Shown here: in pieces, positions 46,104 through 56,231 of the stretch | How the letters are laid out: each line of letters begins with the position of its first letter | Numbering within the stretch: the first letter of the stretch is position 1 | Assembly (NCBI GenBank): GCA_028281925.1 | Contig: JANQIX010000036.1 | Coordinates: 55,125-119,124, forward strand | Length of the DNA: 64,000 nt | DNA from: Alphaproteobacteria bacterium | Lineage (GTDB): Bacteria > Pseudomonadota > Alphaproteobacteria > DSM-16000 > Inquilinaceae | Reading direction: 5' to 3' | Program-made: the position numbers and the translations under genes | The notes under the pieces: model-generated | Databases searched by the model: none | Told to the model about the DNA's origin: nothing | What the model saw: only the letters and a program-made list of their open reading frames with translations

Positions 46104-47051
46104 ATGCCATACGATCTCCAGGCCCTGGATGACGAGATTCGCGCCTATATCGCCCGATGCGAGGCGCTGGACCCGGCCGACCGGCCGCTCGCAGGCCCGG
46201 AGGAGCAGCGCCGCCGCTACCGGGACCTGTGTCGCGCGTTCGATGCCCCGAGGCCTGAGGGGCTGACGGTCGTCGACACGGCTGCCGAGGCTGCGACGCA
46301 TCGCATCCCCATCCGGATCTACCGGCCGAAAGTGCGGGCGCCATCGTTCTGTCTTGTGTTCTTTCACGGCGGCGGATGGGTGGTCGGCGATCTTGAGACG
46401 CATGACAGCATCGTTGCGGAGCTTGCGGCGGCCGCCGGCGTCACCGCCATTGCGGTCGATTACCGCCTGGCGCCGGAGCATCGGTTTCCCGCAGCGGTCG
46501 ACGACGGGTGGTCGGTGATCGACTGGCTGGTCCGCGGGAGGGGGGGCGTGGGCCTCGCTCCCCGGACGATTGCTCTTGCCGGCGACAGCGCCGGGGCGAC
46601 GATCGCCGCGGCATTGGCGCTGAAGGCGCGCGACCGTGGGTATCCGCCGCTGGCCGGACAGCTCTTGGTCTATCCCGCCTTCGGGGGCGATCTCACCCTG
46701 CCGTCCTACGCCGAACGGGCCGCGGCGCCGCTTCTCACCACCAGCGATGTAAAGGCCTATTGGCAGCTCTACTGCGAACGCCGAACATCAGCCAATGCCT
46801 ACGCAATGCCGTTGAAGTCCTTTGTTTTCAATGCGTTGCCGCAAACACTTCTCATTGCGTGCGAGCATGATCCGCTGCGTGATGATGCGCTGGAGTATGC
46901 AGACAGGCTTACGGCAGCCGGCGTTGCCGTCGAGCTGCGGCGCGAACTGGGCCTGATTCACGGGTTCCTGAGGGCGCGCCACTCAAGCCGCCTGGCGGCG
47001 GCGGCCTTTGGCGCAATGGTGCAGGCGGTGCAGCGCTTCGCCGGTTCTTAA
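46104..47051 (+). CDS. Alpha/beta hydrolase, hormone-sensitive-lipase (family IV) type
   Basis: A 315-residue esterase: oxyanion-hole motif [12 protein letters not shown] (HGGGW), nucleophile elbow [12 protein letters not shown], acid region [14 protein letters not shown] and catalytic His in GLIHGFLR. It hydrolyses short-chain acyl esters. It diverges from the carnitine pair at 46014 and its stop lies within a 15-bp hairpin shared with the convergent binding-protein gene. Confidence 0.88.
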   Translation: MPYDLQALDDEIRAYIARCEALDPADRPLAGPEEQRRRYRDLCRAFDAPRPEGLTVVDTAAEAATHRIPIRIYRPKVRAPSFCLVFFHGGGWVVGDLETHDSIVAELAAAAGVTAIAVDYRLAPEHRFPAAVDDGWSVIDWLVRGRGGVGLAPRTIALAGDSAGATIAAALALKARDRGYPPLAGQLLVYPAFGGDLTLPSYAERAAAPLLTTSDVKAYWQLYCERRTSANAYAMPLKSFVFNALPQTLLIACEHDPLRDDALEYADRLTAAGVAVELRRELGLIHGFLRARHSSRLAAAAFGAMVQAVQRFAGS

Positions 47052-47068
47052 GCGGCGAAGCGCTGCAC
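47028..47068. terminator. Perfect 15-bp stem over the esterase stop codon, between convergent genes
   Basis: GTGCAGCGCTTCGCC (47028-47042), an 11-nt loop holding the TAA stop (47049-47051), and GGCGAAGCGCTGCAC (47054-47068). The left arm lies inside the esterase coding sequence. It stands between convergent genes and could end both; neither side has a T-run. Confidence 0.7.
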
Positions 47069-47082
47069 GGTCGCCGTGTCGG

Positions 47083-48753
47083 CTAGGCCTCGATGCCCAT
47101 TTCTTCGCCGAAGAAGAAGTACATCGGGTGCATCTTGAAGTTCACGACAGCGGTGTCGAACACCGTCGTGATCGCCCGCCAGCAGGGCTGCGCGATCGGC
47201 CCGTCTTCCTGCATGATGCGCTCGATATGCTCAAACAGAGCTTTGCGGTCGTCGAGGTCGAGCGTGCCGGCCGCCTGGGTCAGCAGGTCGTCCAGCTCCG
47301 GGTTCGCATACTCCGGCGCGTTCCACGGCACGCCTGAGCGGAAGCCGAGATTGAGCACCGCCAGGCCGTTGGAACGGTGGGCCCATTCCACGAAGCCGAG
47401 CGGAACCTTGTCCCACTGATCCCAGAATGCGCTGGACGGCATGTTGTTGATGGAAACGCGGATGCCGGCCTCGGCATACTGTTCCGCCATCACCTGGACG
47501 GCCGCCAGCTCCCACGCCGGGTCGCCCTTGCAGGCCATCTCCACATCGATGCCGTCGGGATAGCCGGCTTCGGCCAGCAACTCGCGGGCGCGCTCGGGGT
47601 CGCGCTCCATCTTCGGCAGCGGGAAGTACTCGGGGTGGATCTGGCAGACAAAGTGGTGCTCCGCCGGCAGGCCGCGGCCTTGCAGCGACAGCTGCAGCAC
47701 CGCTTCGGGATCGATGCCGAGGCGCATGGCCAGCCGTACACGGGCGTCGTCAAAGGGCGGCTCCATAACCTTCATCTGCACGACCGAGGTCGCCGATGTC
47801 TGGGCCTCGTGCACCTCCGCATGCGGCATGCCTTCCACCGCAGGGATGAACTGCCCGTCAAGCTGGTAGAGCCCGTGCACCTGCCGCGACGCGACCGCAG
47901 AGATCCAGGCCGACGGATCGTCACCGAGATCGAGATAGATCAACTCGTCCACATAAGGTCCGTCGCCCCAATACTCCTGCCGGGCGCGCAGAACCGAGCG
48001 GACGCCGACTTCATGCTCCACCAGCTCAAACGGGCCGGTGCCGTTGGAGCCGACGCCGAAGCTTCCGTTCTCCTCAGGGTCGGCCATCGTCATGTTGTAA
48101 AAGAACAGGTCTTCCGCGACCGTGATCGTCGGCTCTTTCAGGTTCAGGCGAACGGTGAAGTCGTCGATCTTTTCGAATGCATTGGCATCCCAGATCTCGG
48201 TCGTCATGCGCGGGTTGCCGTCGTCATCGACCTCTCCGGTGTCGACGTCGTTCAAGAGATAGCTCTTGACTAGGCCGATGGCGGACGAGCCGGTGTCCGG
48301 CGCCAGGATGTGGTTGAAGTTCCAGATCACATCATCGGCCAGGAACGGGCGGCCGTCGTGCCATGTCAGGCCTTCGCGCAGGCTGAATGTCCAGCTGCGC
48401 AGGTCGTCCGAAACGTCCCACCCGGCGGCCAGATGCGGGATCACCGCGTTGTCCTGGTCGATCCGGGTCAGCGTTTGGATCACCTGGGTCGTGACATTGC
48501 CGGGCTGCACCCAGTTCAGCGCATGGGGGCTGGTGACTTCCTGCACCCGCATGCCGATGGTGATCGTCCCGCCGGTCGGAATCTCCTGCGCGTGGGCCCG
48601 GCGCAGCGACGCGACCCCGGCAAGTGTGTAGGCCGTGCCGGCCGACATGCCGAGCGCCGTTGCATAGCGCAGGAACTCCCGTCGGGGCAGTCGGCCCCGG
48701 GCCAGTTCCTGCTTCAGCTTCGGCAGTGACGGATGGTCTTTTCGGGTCGTCAT
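47083..48753 (-). CDS. Peptide/nickel-type ABC transporter substrate-binding protein (SBP_bac_5)
   Basis: A 556-residue binding protein with a Tat signal (LPRREFLRYATALGMSAGTA). Mature motifs: TLTRIDQDNAVIPHLAAGWD, WTFSLREGLTWHDGRPF, and YWGDGPYVDELIYLDLGDDP of the DppA/OppA family. The length is normal for the family. No permease or ATPase genes accompany it; it follows the enolase-superfamily gene on the same strand by 148 bp. Substrate unknown. Confidence 0.88.
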   Translation of the reverse strand: MTTRKDHPSLPKLKQELARGRLPRREFLRYATALGMSAGTAYTLAGVASLRRAHAQEIPTGGTITIGMRVQEVTSPHALNWVQPGNVTTQVIQTLTRIDQDNAVIPHLAAGWDVSDDLRSWTFSLREGLTWHDGRPFLADDVIWNFNHILAPDTGSSAIGLVKSYLLNDVDTGEVDDDGNPRMTTEIWDANAFEKIDDFTVRLNLKEPTITVAEDLFFYNMTMADPEENGSFGVGSNGTGPFELVEHEVGVRSVLRARQEYWGDGPYVDELIYLDLGDDPSAWISAVASRQVHGLYQLDGQFIPAVEGMPHAEVHEAQTSATSVVQMKVMEPPFDDARVRLAMRLGIDPEAVLQLSLQGRGLPAEHHFVCQIHPEYFPLPKMERDPERARELLAEAGYPDGIDVEMACKGDPAWELAAVQVMAEQYAEAGIRVSINNMPSSAFWDQWDKVPLGFVEWAHRSNGLAVLNLGFRSGVPWNAPEYANPELDDLLTQAAGTLDLDDRKALFEHIERIMQEDGPIAQPCWRAITTVFDTAVVNFKMHPMYFFFGEEMGIEA

Positions 48754-48901
48754 TCCACGCCCTCCCAGGTCGTTGATGTTTTAGGCTCCCGGCCGGAGTG
48801 TACGCCCGGCATTGAAGCAATTGAAGCGCTGCGACCGTGTAGGGGCAGGGCGCCGCAGGGCTCAGGCCCATCTTCGGCGGCACGAAGCGCCACTTAGACG
48901 C

Positions 48902-50008
48902 TCATTCAGCGATGCTGCTGCGCTGATAGCTCGACTTTGCGAGCCACTCGGGATTGATATCGACCCCCCAGCCCGGTTCGTCCGTCACCGTCGCCTGGCC
49001 ATCGTGGATCGCATAGGGGCTTTCGACGAAAAGGTCCTGCTGCCAGGGATAATAGTCGGCACCTTCGATGGAGAACTCAAGGTACCTGCCGGCATTGGGG
49101 ATGGCGCGCAGCAGGTGCATGGTGAACAGCGTCACCATCGACAAGTTGGCGCAATGCGGCGTGCACGGCAGTCCGGCCTCCGCACCCATGCGGGCGACCC
49201 GCATCGCCCGGCAAAGGCCGCCGAGATAGAGCACGTCGGGCTGGATCACGTCGACGGCCCGCATCGCGATCATGCGCCGCCAGTGCTGAAGGTCCCAGTC
49301 CTGCTCACCGCCGGTCACGTCGAGCGACAAGGCATCGGCCACCGCTTTCGTCTGCTCCATCTCCCAATAGGGGCAAGGCTCCTCGAAATGCTCGACGCCG
49401 TGCTCCTGCAGCATGCGGCCGATCTCGATCGCTTTTGCCGGCGAGTAGCAGGAATTGGCGTCCACCAAGAGGGCGACATCGTTGCCTAGGGTGCGGCGGA
49501 TGGTCGGCACGATCGCCTCGGTGCGGCCCGGCCACTCGTCCCGGTCGTGCCCGCATTCCGACCCGACCCGGAACTTGAAGGCATTGAAGCCGCATTCAAC
49601 ACGCAGCTGCGCAAAGCGCTCAGCCTCGGCCTCCGGCGTGACGTCCCGGCGCATCGATGAGGCATAGGCGCGCAACGGGCCCGGCGTGCCCCCCAGCAGC
49701 ACCGTCACCGGCTTGCCCTCGCGCCGGCCGCGCCAGTCCCACAGTGCGGTGTCCAGCCCCGCCATCGCCCGGCAGAGGTAGGAGCCGGGGAATTTATGCT
49801 CCCGTTCCGGGATCTCAGAGACGAGGGCCTCGATGTCAAGCGCGTCGCGGCCCAGCGCCCAGGGCGCCACCTGGCGGTGGAAGACCTGGCTTGTGATATC
49901 GGCGTTATAGGTGGAGAGCTGGCCCCATCCGGTCGCGCCGTCGTCGGTCGTGACGCGCACGAAGCCGACGAACGCGGTGCAGAAGGTCTCTAGGCTGACG
50001 ATCTTCAT
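48902..50008 (-). CDS. Enolase-superfamily enzyme (mandelate racemase/muconate lactonizing type)
   Basis: A 368-residue enzyme with the MR/MLE barrel. Lys of FKFRVG (about residue 145), metal ligands in [21 protein letters not shown] and VTGGEQDWD, then [11 protein letters not shown] and PHCANLSMV (His) form the expected set. It should abstract a proton alpha to a carboxylate, most probably to dehydrate or racemise a sugar acid; the exact subgroup is unclear. Start ATG 50008. Upstream of the binding-protein gene, perhaps as one operon. The 209 bp to 50218 is a divergent promoter region. Confidence 0.82.
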   Translation of the reverse strand: MKIVSLETFCTAFVGFVRVTTDDGATGWGQLSTYNADITSQVFHRQVAPWALGRDALDIEALVSEIPEREHKFPGSYLCRAMAGLDTALWDWRGRREGKPVTVLLGGTPGPLRAYASSMRRDVTPEAEAERFAQLRVECGFNAFKFRVGSECGHDRDEWPGRTEAIVPTIRRTLGNDVALLVDANSCYSPAKAIEIGRMLQEHGVEHFEEPCPYWEMEQTKAVADALSLDVTGGEQDWDLQHWRRMIAMRAVDVIQPDVLYLGGLCRAMRVARMGAEAGLPCTPHCANLSMVTLFTMHLLRAIPNAGRYLEFSIEGADYYPWQQDLFVESPYAIHDGQATVTDEPGWGVDINPEWLAKSSYQRSSIAE

Positions 50009-50217
50009 GCGGGTTCTCTGTCTCCAGCGGCCCGCCTTTGGCCAATGGCGGATTTCTGAGCCCGAAGAGACACACTTCCGTCCGTTCGACAAGCGCTGCT
50101 GACCGGGAAGCGGCACCACTCTGCTTGTTTCCTGCCTTTTGCGGCGCTAACAGGCAGAGGCCGAAGCGAGGCGCGATCAAGCCCGCGCCCGACGGCGTCC
50201 GCATCGCAACCAGGCTC

Positions 50218-51600
50218 ATGCTGTTTCATTCGCAGATCTTTCTGGTCCTGTTCCTGCCGATGGTGCTGGCCGGCTATTACGCTACGGCCGGCAGCCGCCG
50301 GTCCCGGTCGCTCTGGCTGATCGCGGCGTCGCTGCTCTTCTACGGATATTGGGATCCGCGGCTGGTCCCGCTGCTGGTGGGCTCGATCCTGGCCAACTGG
50401 CTGATCGGGCGGCTGTTGGCCAATGTGCCGCTGGCCTTGCCGCTGGTGCTGGGGGTCGCGGTCAATCTGCTGCTCTTGGGCGTTTTCAAATATGCCGACT
50501 TCGCGGCTGGTTCCGTCTGTGCGCTGGCGGGCTGCCGGCATGATGCCTGGGATATCGTGCTGCCGCTCGGCATCAGCTTCTTCACCTTTCAGCAGATCTC
50601 CTATCTGGTCGATATCCGCCGCGGCTCAGCCACAGCCTATCGGCTGATCGACTATGCGCTCTATGTCTCGTTCTTCCCGCAGCTGATCGCGGGGCCGATC
50701 GTGCGCCATGACGAACTGATCCCGCAGCTGGCGCTCGATCCCCGCCGGGAGGGGCTGCAGGAACGGTTGTCGCGCGGGGCCGTCTATTTCCTGATCGGCC
50801 TGGCGAAGAAAGTGCTGATCGCCGACCCGCTGGCCCGCATCGTCGATCCGCTGTTCGCCGCGGCCAATGCCGGCGAGGGCGCGTTGACGACGGCCGAAGG
50901 CTGGGTGGCCGGCATCGGCTTCACGCTGCAGATCTATTTCGACTTCTCTGCCTATTCCGACATGGCGATCGGGCTTGGCCTGATGTTCGGGTTCGGCCTG
51001 CCGGTCAACTTCAACGCGCCCTACCGTAGCCCCACAATCCGCGAGTTCTGGCGGCGCTGGCACATGACGCTGTCGCGTTTCTTCCGCGACTACGTCTACA
51101 TCCCACTGGGGGGCAACCGATTCGGCGTGCCGCGCCAGCTCGCGGCGCTGGTGGTCACGTGGTTCCTGACGGGGCTCTGGCACGGCGCGGCCTGGACCTT
51201 CGTGGCCTGGGGAATGATCCACGGTGCGGCGCTGATCGTGTTCCTTGCCTGGCGGCGACTGCGCGTGCCGGTGCCGCGGGCGGCCGGCTGGCTGATGACC
51301 ATGCTGGTCGTGATGCTGGCGTTCGTCGTGTTCCGGGCAGAGACTTTTGGCGCCGCGCTCGACGTCTACGGCGCCATGATCGGGCAGGGGCAGGGCGGCA
51401 TGGCGGTGCGCGAGCTGCCGCGCCTTTGGCTGCTGGGCGTCGCCGCGCTGCTGATCGCGCTGCCGACCAGCCAGCGGCTGGCGCTGGAGATGGTGCCGCC
51501 GCAGCGGTGGATTGCGGCGACGGCTGCGGTCATGTTTGTCTACATCGTGCTCGAGCTCGGCTCGGGCCCAAGCGCGGAGTTCATCTATTTCCAGTTCTGA
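50218..51600 (+). CDS. MBOAT-family acyltransferase, AlgI-like
   Basis: A 460-residue membrane protein of the AlgI/DltB type: SQIFLVLFLPMVLAGYYA, FFTFQQISYLVDIRRG, FFPQLIAGPIVRHDEL, IREFWRRWHMTLSRFFRDYV and the catalytic His in LTGLWHGAAWTFVAWG. These O-acylate extracellular polymers by moving an acyl group across the membrane. ATG 50218 starts the first helix. It is followed at once by an SGNH-like membrane protein and a LuxC-type reductase. Confidence 0.92.
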   Translation: MLFHSQIFLVLFLPMVLAGYYATAGSRRSRSLWLIAASLLFYGYWDPRLVPLLVGSILANWLIGRLLANVPLALPLVLGVAVNLLLLGVFKYADFAAGSVCALAGCRHDAWDIVLPLGISFFTFQQISYLVDIRRGSATAYRLIDYALYVSFFPQLIAGPIVRHDELIPQLALDPRREGLQERLSRGAVYFLIGLAKKVLIADPLARIVDPLFAAANAGEGALTTAEGWVAGIGFTLQIYFDFSAYSDMAIGLGLMFGFGLPVNFNAPYRSPTIREFWRRWHMTLSRFFRDYVYIPLGGNRFGVPRQLAALVVTWFLTGLWHGAAWTFVAWGMIHGAALIVFLAWRRLRVPVPRAAGWLMTMLVVMLAFVVFRAETFGAALDVYGAMIGQGQGGMAVRELPRLWLLGVAALLIALPTSQRLALEMVPPQRWIAATAAVMFVYIVLELGSGPSAEFIYFQF

Positions 51601-52696
51601 GACGCTGAAGCCGACACCGACCCGCTGGCGACGCTTCTGGCGCACCTTCCTGGCTATCGTGCTGGCGGCTGTCGCGGGGCTCTACGGCTTTCTGGTACTG
51701 GTCGACCCGTGGGGGTCGTTACCGGTCTCGATGCCGCTGGAGCGTGTGCCGGCCGACCAGAACCAACGCTTCAGCTATCCGATGGTCGCCCGTGACCCGC
51801 AGTTCGACAGCTTCGTCATCGGCACTTCGACCACCCGGCTGTTGCGGCCGGCGCGGCTCGACCAGCGTTTAGGCGGGCGGTTCGCCAATCTTTCCATGAA
51901 CAGCGCCAGGGCTTACGAGCAGTACCTGATCGCCGACCTGTTTCTGGAGCGCGAGCCGGCCCCGCGCACGGTGATCGTCGGGATCGACCACGAATGGTGC
52001 CTGCAGGAGGACGGCTTCACGCTGTTCAGCGACCGGCCGTTTCCGCCTTGGATGTACGACGACGACCCGCTGAACGACCTGCTGCACATCTTCACTGCCC
52101 GCGCCCTGGAAATCGCGGTCAATCAGCTGGCGATGTCGTTGGACATCATCCCACCGCGCTACGGTCGGGACGGATACGCCAACTTCCTGCCGCCGCCGGA
52201 GGACTACGACCTGGTTCGGGCGCAGCAGCATATCTACGGACCCAACGGTCCGCGGTCGCTGGATGAGCGCCCGCCGCTTGAGATCGACGAGGCGACGCGG
52301 TGGGGTTGGACCTTCCCGGCCTTGGTCTATCTGGAGGAACTTGCCCATCGTCTCCCAGAGGAGTCGACTTTGGTCGCTCTGCTGGTTCCCTATCATGCTG
52401 CGCGGCAGCCCGCGGCCTCTACGATGGAGGGGCAGCGCTGGCTGGAGTGCCGGCGCCGCATTGCCGGCATCATCGGCACCCATGCCGACGGCCATGCCGT
52501 GGACTTCATGGTGCGGTCTCCGATCACTCTGGAAGACCGAAACTACTGGGACGGGCTGCACTACAACACGGCGACCGCCGATCTGCTGGTCGATCTGACG
52601 GCCGACGCCATCGCCGGCCGCCCGAGTCAGGACGGCGCCTACGTGCTGGTGGCGGCGGTCGAAGGCGGTGCCGCTGCGGCACCGCCCGTCCAGTAG
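51587..52696 (+). CDS. AlgJ/SGNH-like membrane-anchored protein, start unresolved
   Basis: About 365-370 residues: a membrane helix (WRTFLAIVLAAVAGLYGFLV), then a periplasmic domain with DSFVIGTSTTRLLRPARL (an SGNH block-I-like GTST rather than GDS), NLSMNSARAYEQYLIADL, IVGIDHEWCL, and a late NYWDGLHYN with Asp-His in block V. These partner MBOAT proteins to acetylate polysaccharides. There is no ATG or GTG near the MBOAT stop. ATT 51587 has GGAG upstream; CTG 51605 and TTG 51536 are alternatives, so the start is uncertain. Confidence 0.7.
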   Translation: MSSSETLKPTPTRWRRFWRTFLAIVLAAVAGLYGFLVLVDPWGSLPVSMPLERVPADQNQRFSYPMVARDPQFDSFVIGTSTTRLLRPARLDQRLGGRFANLSMNSARAYEQYLIADLFLEREPAPRTVIVGIDHEWCLQEDGFTLFSDRPFPPWMYDDDPLNDLLHIFTARALEIAVNQLAMSLDIIPPRYGRDGYANFLPPPEDYDLVRAQQHIYGPNGPRSLDERPPLEIDEATRWGWTFPALVYLEELAHRLPEESTLVALLVPYHAARQPAASTMEGQRWLECRRRIAGIIGTHADGHAVDFMVRSPITLEDRNYWDGLHYNTATADLLVDLTADAIAGRPSQDGAYVLVAAVEGGAAAAPPVQ

Positions 52697-52718
52697 CGCA
52701 CGGCTGGCTGGGGCGCTG

Positions 52719-53960
52719 ATGGACACGCATTCGACAGTCGAGATCGTGCTGGGGCCATCCCCACTAGGCGATTGGCACACTCAGTTGCGAAGCGTGGCCG
52801 CAACCGAACCGCTGACGCCGTTCAGCGAACCGGTCCGCGCGTTCACGAAGGCACTGTCGCGGCACATCCTCGGCGACCGGGCGATGGCGGCCTATCCGGA
52901 GCTGATGGCGCTGGCCCATTGGCTGAGGCCCGCCCATGTCGAAGAGCTGCGCGGAGACTTTGAGCAGCGGAATAGCAGCCGCATCCGCCGGGCCCGCGGG
53001 CTTGCTGTCCACTTCGCCCCGGGGAATGTGGACACGCTGTTCGTCTATTCCTGGATGGTCAGCCTGCTGGCGGGCAATGCCAATGTGCTGCGCGTGTCGA
53101 CACGCGTGAGCCCGCAGATGAGCGTGCTGCAGCAGGTTCTGGGCCAGCTTGTGGACGCTGAGGACCATCGGGCCATTCGCGACCGTCTCTTGATCCTGCG
53201 TTATCCCCATGACGATGCGGTCAGCGCGGCATTGAGCGAACTCTGCCATGTGCGCGTGCTCTGGGGAGGGGACGAGACGATCCGCACCCTCAGGCCGCTG
53301 CCGCTGCCGGCGCGGGCGGTTGAAATGGCGTTTCCCGATCGATTCTCGGCCGCGGTGCTGTCTGCGTCGGCTGTGTTGGCAGCCGAGGAAGATTCATGGC
53401 GGGGCCTTATCGGCGGATTCGTCAACGATGCCTTCTGGTTCAACCAGCAGGCCTGTGCATCGCCGCGTCTGCTGCTGTGGGTGGGGCAGGCGGGCGAGGT
53501 CGACGCTGCCAAGGCGCGGTTCTGGCCGGCGGTGACGGCGGCGTTGGCGGACCGGGCTTGGTCGCTGGAGCCGGCAGAGGCGATCACGCGGCTCACAGCG
53601 GCCTATGCGATTGCCGTGCGTGGGGAGGCCCAGTGCCTTGATGCCGGCACCGCCAGAGGGCCGGCGCGGCTTGCTGCGACGCGTCTGGACCCGGCAGTGC
53701 GCGACCTGCACGCGGGCAACGGGCTGTTTGTCGAGATGACGATGCCGACGCTAGAAGCGGCGTTCCGCACCTTCGCCGACAAGGATCAGACGGTGACCGT
53801 ATTCGGTTTCGAACGGGCGGAGATGCTGCGGGAGGTGAACCGCCTTTCGGCGGGCGCCGTCGACCGCATCGTTCCCGTCGGCACCGCGCTCACCTTCGCC
53901 AGCACCTGGGACGGCATCGATCTGTTCGATCTGTTTACGCGAGAGGTCGTCCTGCTCTAA
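52719..53960 (+). CDS. LuxC-type acyl-CoA/acyl-ACP reductase
   Basis: A 413-residue aldehyde-dehydrogenase-fold enzyme of the LuxC family: LAVHFAPGNVDTLFVYSWMV, LLAGNANVLRVST, CHVRVLWGGDETIRTLRP, the nucleophile in FNQQACASPRLLLWVG (Cys246), and GTALTFASTWDG at the C-terminus. LuxC reduces a fatty acyl group to an aldehyde with NADPH. No luxAB or luxE genes are near, so a non-luminescent role is expected. The stop overlaps that of the convergent ACP gene (53957-53960). Confidence 0.85.
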   Translation: MDTHSTVEIVLGPSPLGDWHTQLRSVAATEPLTPFSEPVRAFTKALSRHILGDRAMAAYPELMALAHWLRPAHVEELRGDFEQRNSSRIRRARGLAVHFAPGNVDTLFVYSWMVSLLAGNANVLRVSTRVSPQMSVLQQVLGQLVDAEDHRAIRDRLLILRYPHDDAVSAALSELCHVRVLWGGDETIRTLRPLPLPARAVEMAFPDRFSAAVLSASAVLAAEEDSWRGLIGGFVNDAFWFNQQACASPRLLLWVGQAGEVDAAKARFWPAVTAALADRAWSLEPAEAITRLTAAYAIAVRGEAQCLDAGTARGPARLAATRLDPAVRDLHAGNGLFVEMTMPTLEAAFRTFADKDQTVTVFGFERAEMLREVNRLSAGAVDRIVPVGTALTFASTWDGIDLFDLFTREVVLL

Positions 53961-54220
53961 CCGGCCTCTCGGGCCTCTGCCACCTTCGGCCCGAGATAGC
54001 TGATGCAGCCGTCCAGGCTGGACAGCCGCGGATAGTCGAATTCGGCGATGCGCAGATTCAGGATCTTCTCCGTCGCCAGGATCAGGTTCAGGAAGTCGAT
54101 CGAATCGAATTCGAACTGATCCCGGAAGCTGACAGCCGGGTCGATGGCGCCGATTTCTGCGTCGGGACAGATCTCGGTCAACAGGTCGAGGATCATCCGT
54201 CGGATGTCGTCAGAGTTCAT
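53957..54220 (-). CDS. Acyl carrier protein
   Basis: An 87-residue carrier protein: MILDLLTEICPDAEI, then FRDQFEFDSIDFLNLILATE with Ser in FDSID taking the phosphopantetheine. Longer upstream residues of the open frame overlap the ligase gene and are not used. It is 46 bp downstream of an AcsA-type ligase gene, so the ligase may load it; it may feed the LuxC reductase or MBOAT. The convergent 4-nt overlap with LuxC is at the stop. Confidence 0.85.
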   Translation of the reverse strand: MNSDDIRRMILDLLTEICPDAEIGAIDPAVSFRDQFEFDSIDFLNLILATEKILNLRIAEFDYPRLSSLDGCISYLGPKVAEAREAG

Positions 54221-54266
54221 CCTTGGGAACTCGTCCAGTTGCGACGCTTCGGGATCTAACGAAACT

Positions 54267-56018
54267 TCAGGGACTGCCGTCGTTGTTCGGCCGCGGCGTA
54301 TTTGCCGCAGTTTCACCCTGGATGTCCAGCGCGCGCAGTTCGCGCCGCAATATCTTGCCGGAATTGGTCTTCGGCAAGGTCTCGACAAACACGATGTCCC
54401 GCGGCGCGACTGCGGCGCCAAGGCGCTGGCGAGCCTGAGATAAAAGCGTGCGCCTGAGTTCCGCATCCCCCACGTGACCCGGCTTCAATGAGACGTAGGC
54501 GACGACGATCTCGCCGGCGATCGGATCGGGCTTGCCAGCCACGCCCACCTCGGCGACTGCCGGGTGGTTCATCAACGCGGACTCGACTTCGAACGGCCCG
54601 ATCAGGTGCCCGGCGGATTTGATCACGTCGTCCGCCCGCCCGACGAACCAGTAGTACCCGTCCCGGTCGCGTCGGGCGAGATCGCCGGTCAGATACCAGC
54701 CGTCCGCAAATGTGGCCCGATACCGCTCATCGTCGCCGAGATAGCCGCGGAACAGCGACGGCCATCCGGTCTTCAGCGCAAGCATTCCGGGGTGATCGGG
54801 TTCGCCGATCGGTTCGATTCGGCCCACAGGCGACTGCTCAACGATATCCGCCACCACGCCGGGCAGGGGCTTTCCCATGGATCCAGGCCGGATCTCCATG
54901 CCGTCCAGGTTGGCGATCATGATGCCGCCTGTCTCCGTCTGCCACCAGGTATCGTGGAACGGGCGCCCGAACCGCTCTTTGCCCCATAGTACGGCCTGTG
55001 GGTTGAGCGGCTCGCCGACACTTGCCATCAGGCGTAGCGCCGAGAGGTCGAGGCCATCCGTCAGGGCACGGCCTTCGGCTGTGGAGTCGAGGCGCATCAG
55101 CATGCGGATGGCTGTGGGCGCCGTGTACCAGACAGTCACGGCCTGATCCTGCAACAGCCGGTACCAGCGGACGGCGTCGAATTCCTCCCGGTCGGCGACA
55201 ACGGTGGCGCCCGCCGTGAGCGGTGCGATGATCCCATAGCAGGTGCCTGTCACCCATCCCGGGTCGGCGGTACACCAGAACACGTCGTGGCGGCCAAGAC
55301 CGAAGACCCGCCGAGCTGTCTCGCGATGAACCACTACCGCCTCATGGGCGTGCTGGGCCCCTTTGGGCGCGCCTGTGGTGCCGCTGGTGAAGAACAACAG
55401 TGCCGGGTCGTCCGGTTTGGTGAGCGGCGGTGCGGACAGCGGGGCGGCGGCTTCGAGCGCGTGAGCAAAGTCGATCGAGCCAGCCGGCGCGTTCTCGCCC
55501 CACGGATCGTCGACCACCAGCACATGCTCCAGGTCCGGCAGGTCGCTACGGATTTGCGCGACCTTGCGCTTGTAGAGCTGTGCCGTCGTCACCAGCACCC
55601 TGCCACGCCCATGGCGAAGCCGCGTGCGGATGGGGTCGGGGCCGTAGGCAGAGAACAGCGGGCAGAAGACGCACCCTGCCTTGAGCGTGCCCAGGGCGGT
55701 GATATAGACCGCCGGTTCCCGCCCCAGCAGCGTGAATACGGTGTCGCCTGGCCGGACGCCCAGAGAATGGAGCAGCGAGGCAAACCGTCCCGTCAGATCT
55801 GCGAGCCGGCCATAGGTGATGTCGTCGACGATGCCGCGGCGGTCGACGCAGCGCAAAGCCATCCGGTCGCCAAATCCGTCCCGCACATGCCGGTCAACCG
55901 CTTCAAAGGCAATGTTCAGTCCGCCGTCGCCCAGGCCGGCGAGGCTTTGTCGCACGGACAGCCAGTGGGCGCTGGCATCTGAGGCGGCCGGCGTGCCGCC
56001 AGTGTTCTTTGGCACCAT
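54267..56018 (-). CDS. AMP-forming acyl/acetyl-CoA synthetase, AcsA-like
   Basis: A 583-residue ANL-family ligase close to AcsA of Bacillus: [20 protein letters not shown] (P-loop near residue 210), [43 protein letters not shown] and the C-terminal [14 protein letters not shown] with Lys555, the usual Pat acetylation site of acetyl-CoA synthetases. It makes acyl-CoA from a short or medium acid. It diverges from the PatZ-like gene, which suggests regulation by acetylation. Confidence 0.9.
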   Translation of the reverse strand: MVPKNTGGTPAASDASAHWLSVRQSLAGLGDGGLNIAFEAVDRHVRDGFGDRMALRCVDRRGIVDDITYGRLADLTGRFASLLHSLGVRPGDTVFTLLGREPAVYITALGTLKAGCVFCPLFSAYGPDPIRTRLRHGRGRVLVTTAQLYKRKVAQIRSDLPDLEHVLVVDDPWGENAPAGSIDFAHALEAAAPLSAPPLTKPDDPALLFFTSGTTGAPKGAQHAHEAVVVHRETARRVFGLGRHDVFWCTADPGWVTGTCYGIIAPLTAGATVVADREEFDAVRWYRLLQDQAVTVWYTAPTAIRMLMRLDSTAEGRALTDGLDLSALRLMASVGEPLNPQAVLWGKERFGRPFHDTWWQTETGGIMIANLDGMEIRPGSMGKPLPGVVADIVEQSPVGRIEPIGEPDHPGMLALKTGWPSLFRGYLGDDERYRATFADGWYLTGDLARRDRDGYYWFVGRADDVIKSAGHLIGPFEVESALMNHPAVAEVGVAGKPDPIAGEIVVAYVSLKPGHVGDAELRRTLLSQARQRLGAAVAPRDIVFVETLPKTNSGKILRRELRALDIQGETAANTPRPNNDGSP

Positions 56019-56231
56019 CCTGAGCGCATTCCCCTGCCGGCATTGCCGCTGAGTGCCGAAGGCGACGCCAATCCCGCCGCCGCATGCTATATAGACGCTG
56101 CATGCGATCTTTCCTCAACACCGATCGCCCGTACACCCGTCGATGAGGCGCATGGCGACCGCCGCTAGGATCCGCTGATCCGTAGCGATGACGTCGCCGA
56201 AGATCGCCATCGGATGCCCAGCGGCACGACC

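Noticed and set aside
52719..53960. Luminescence operon because of LuxC
   Set aside because: No luxAB, luxD or luxE nearby; LuxC-type reductases occur in other settings.
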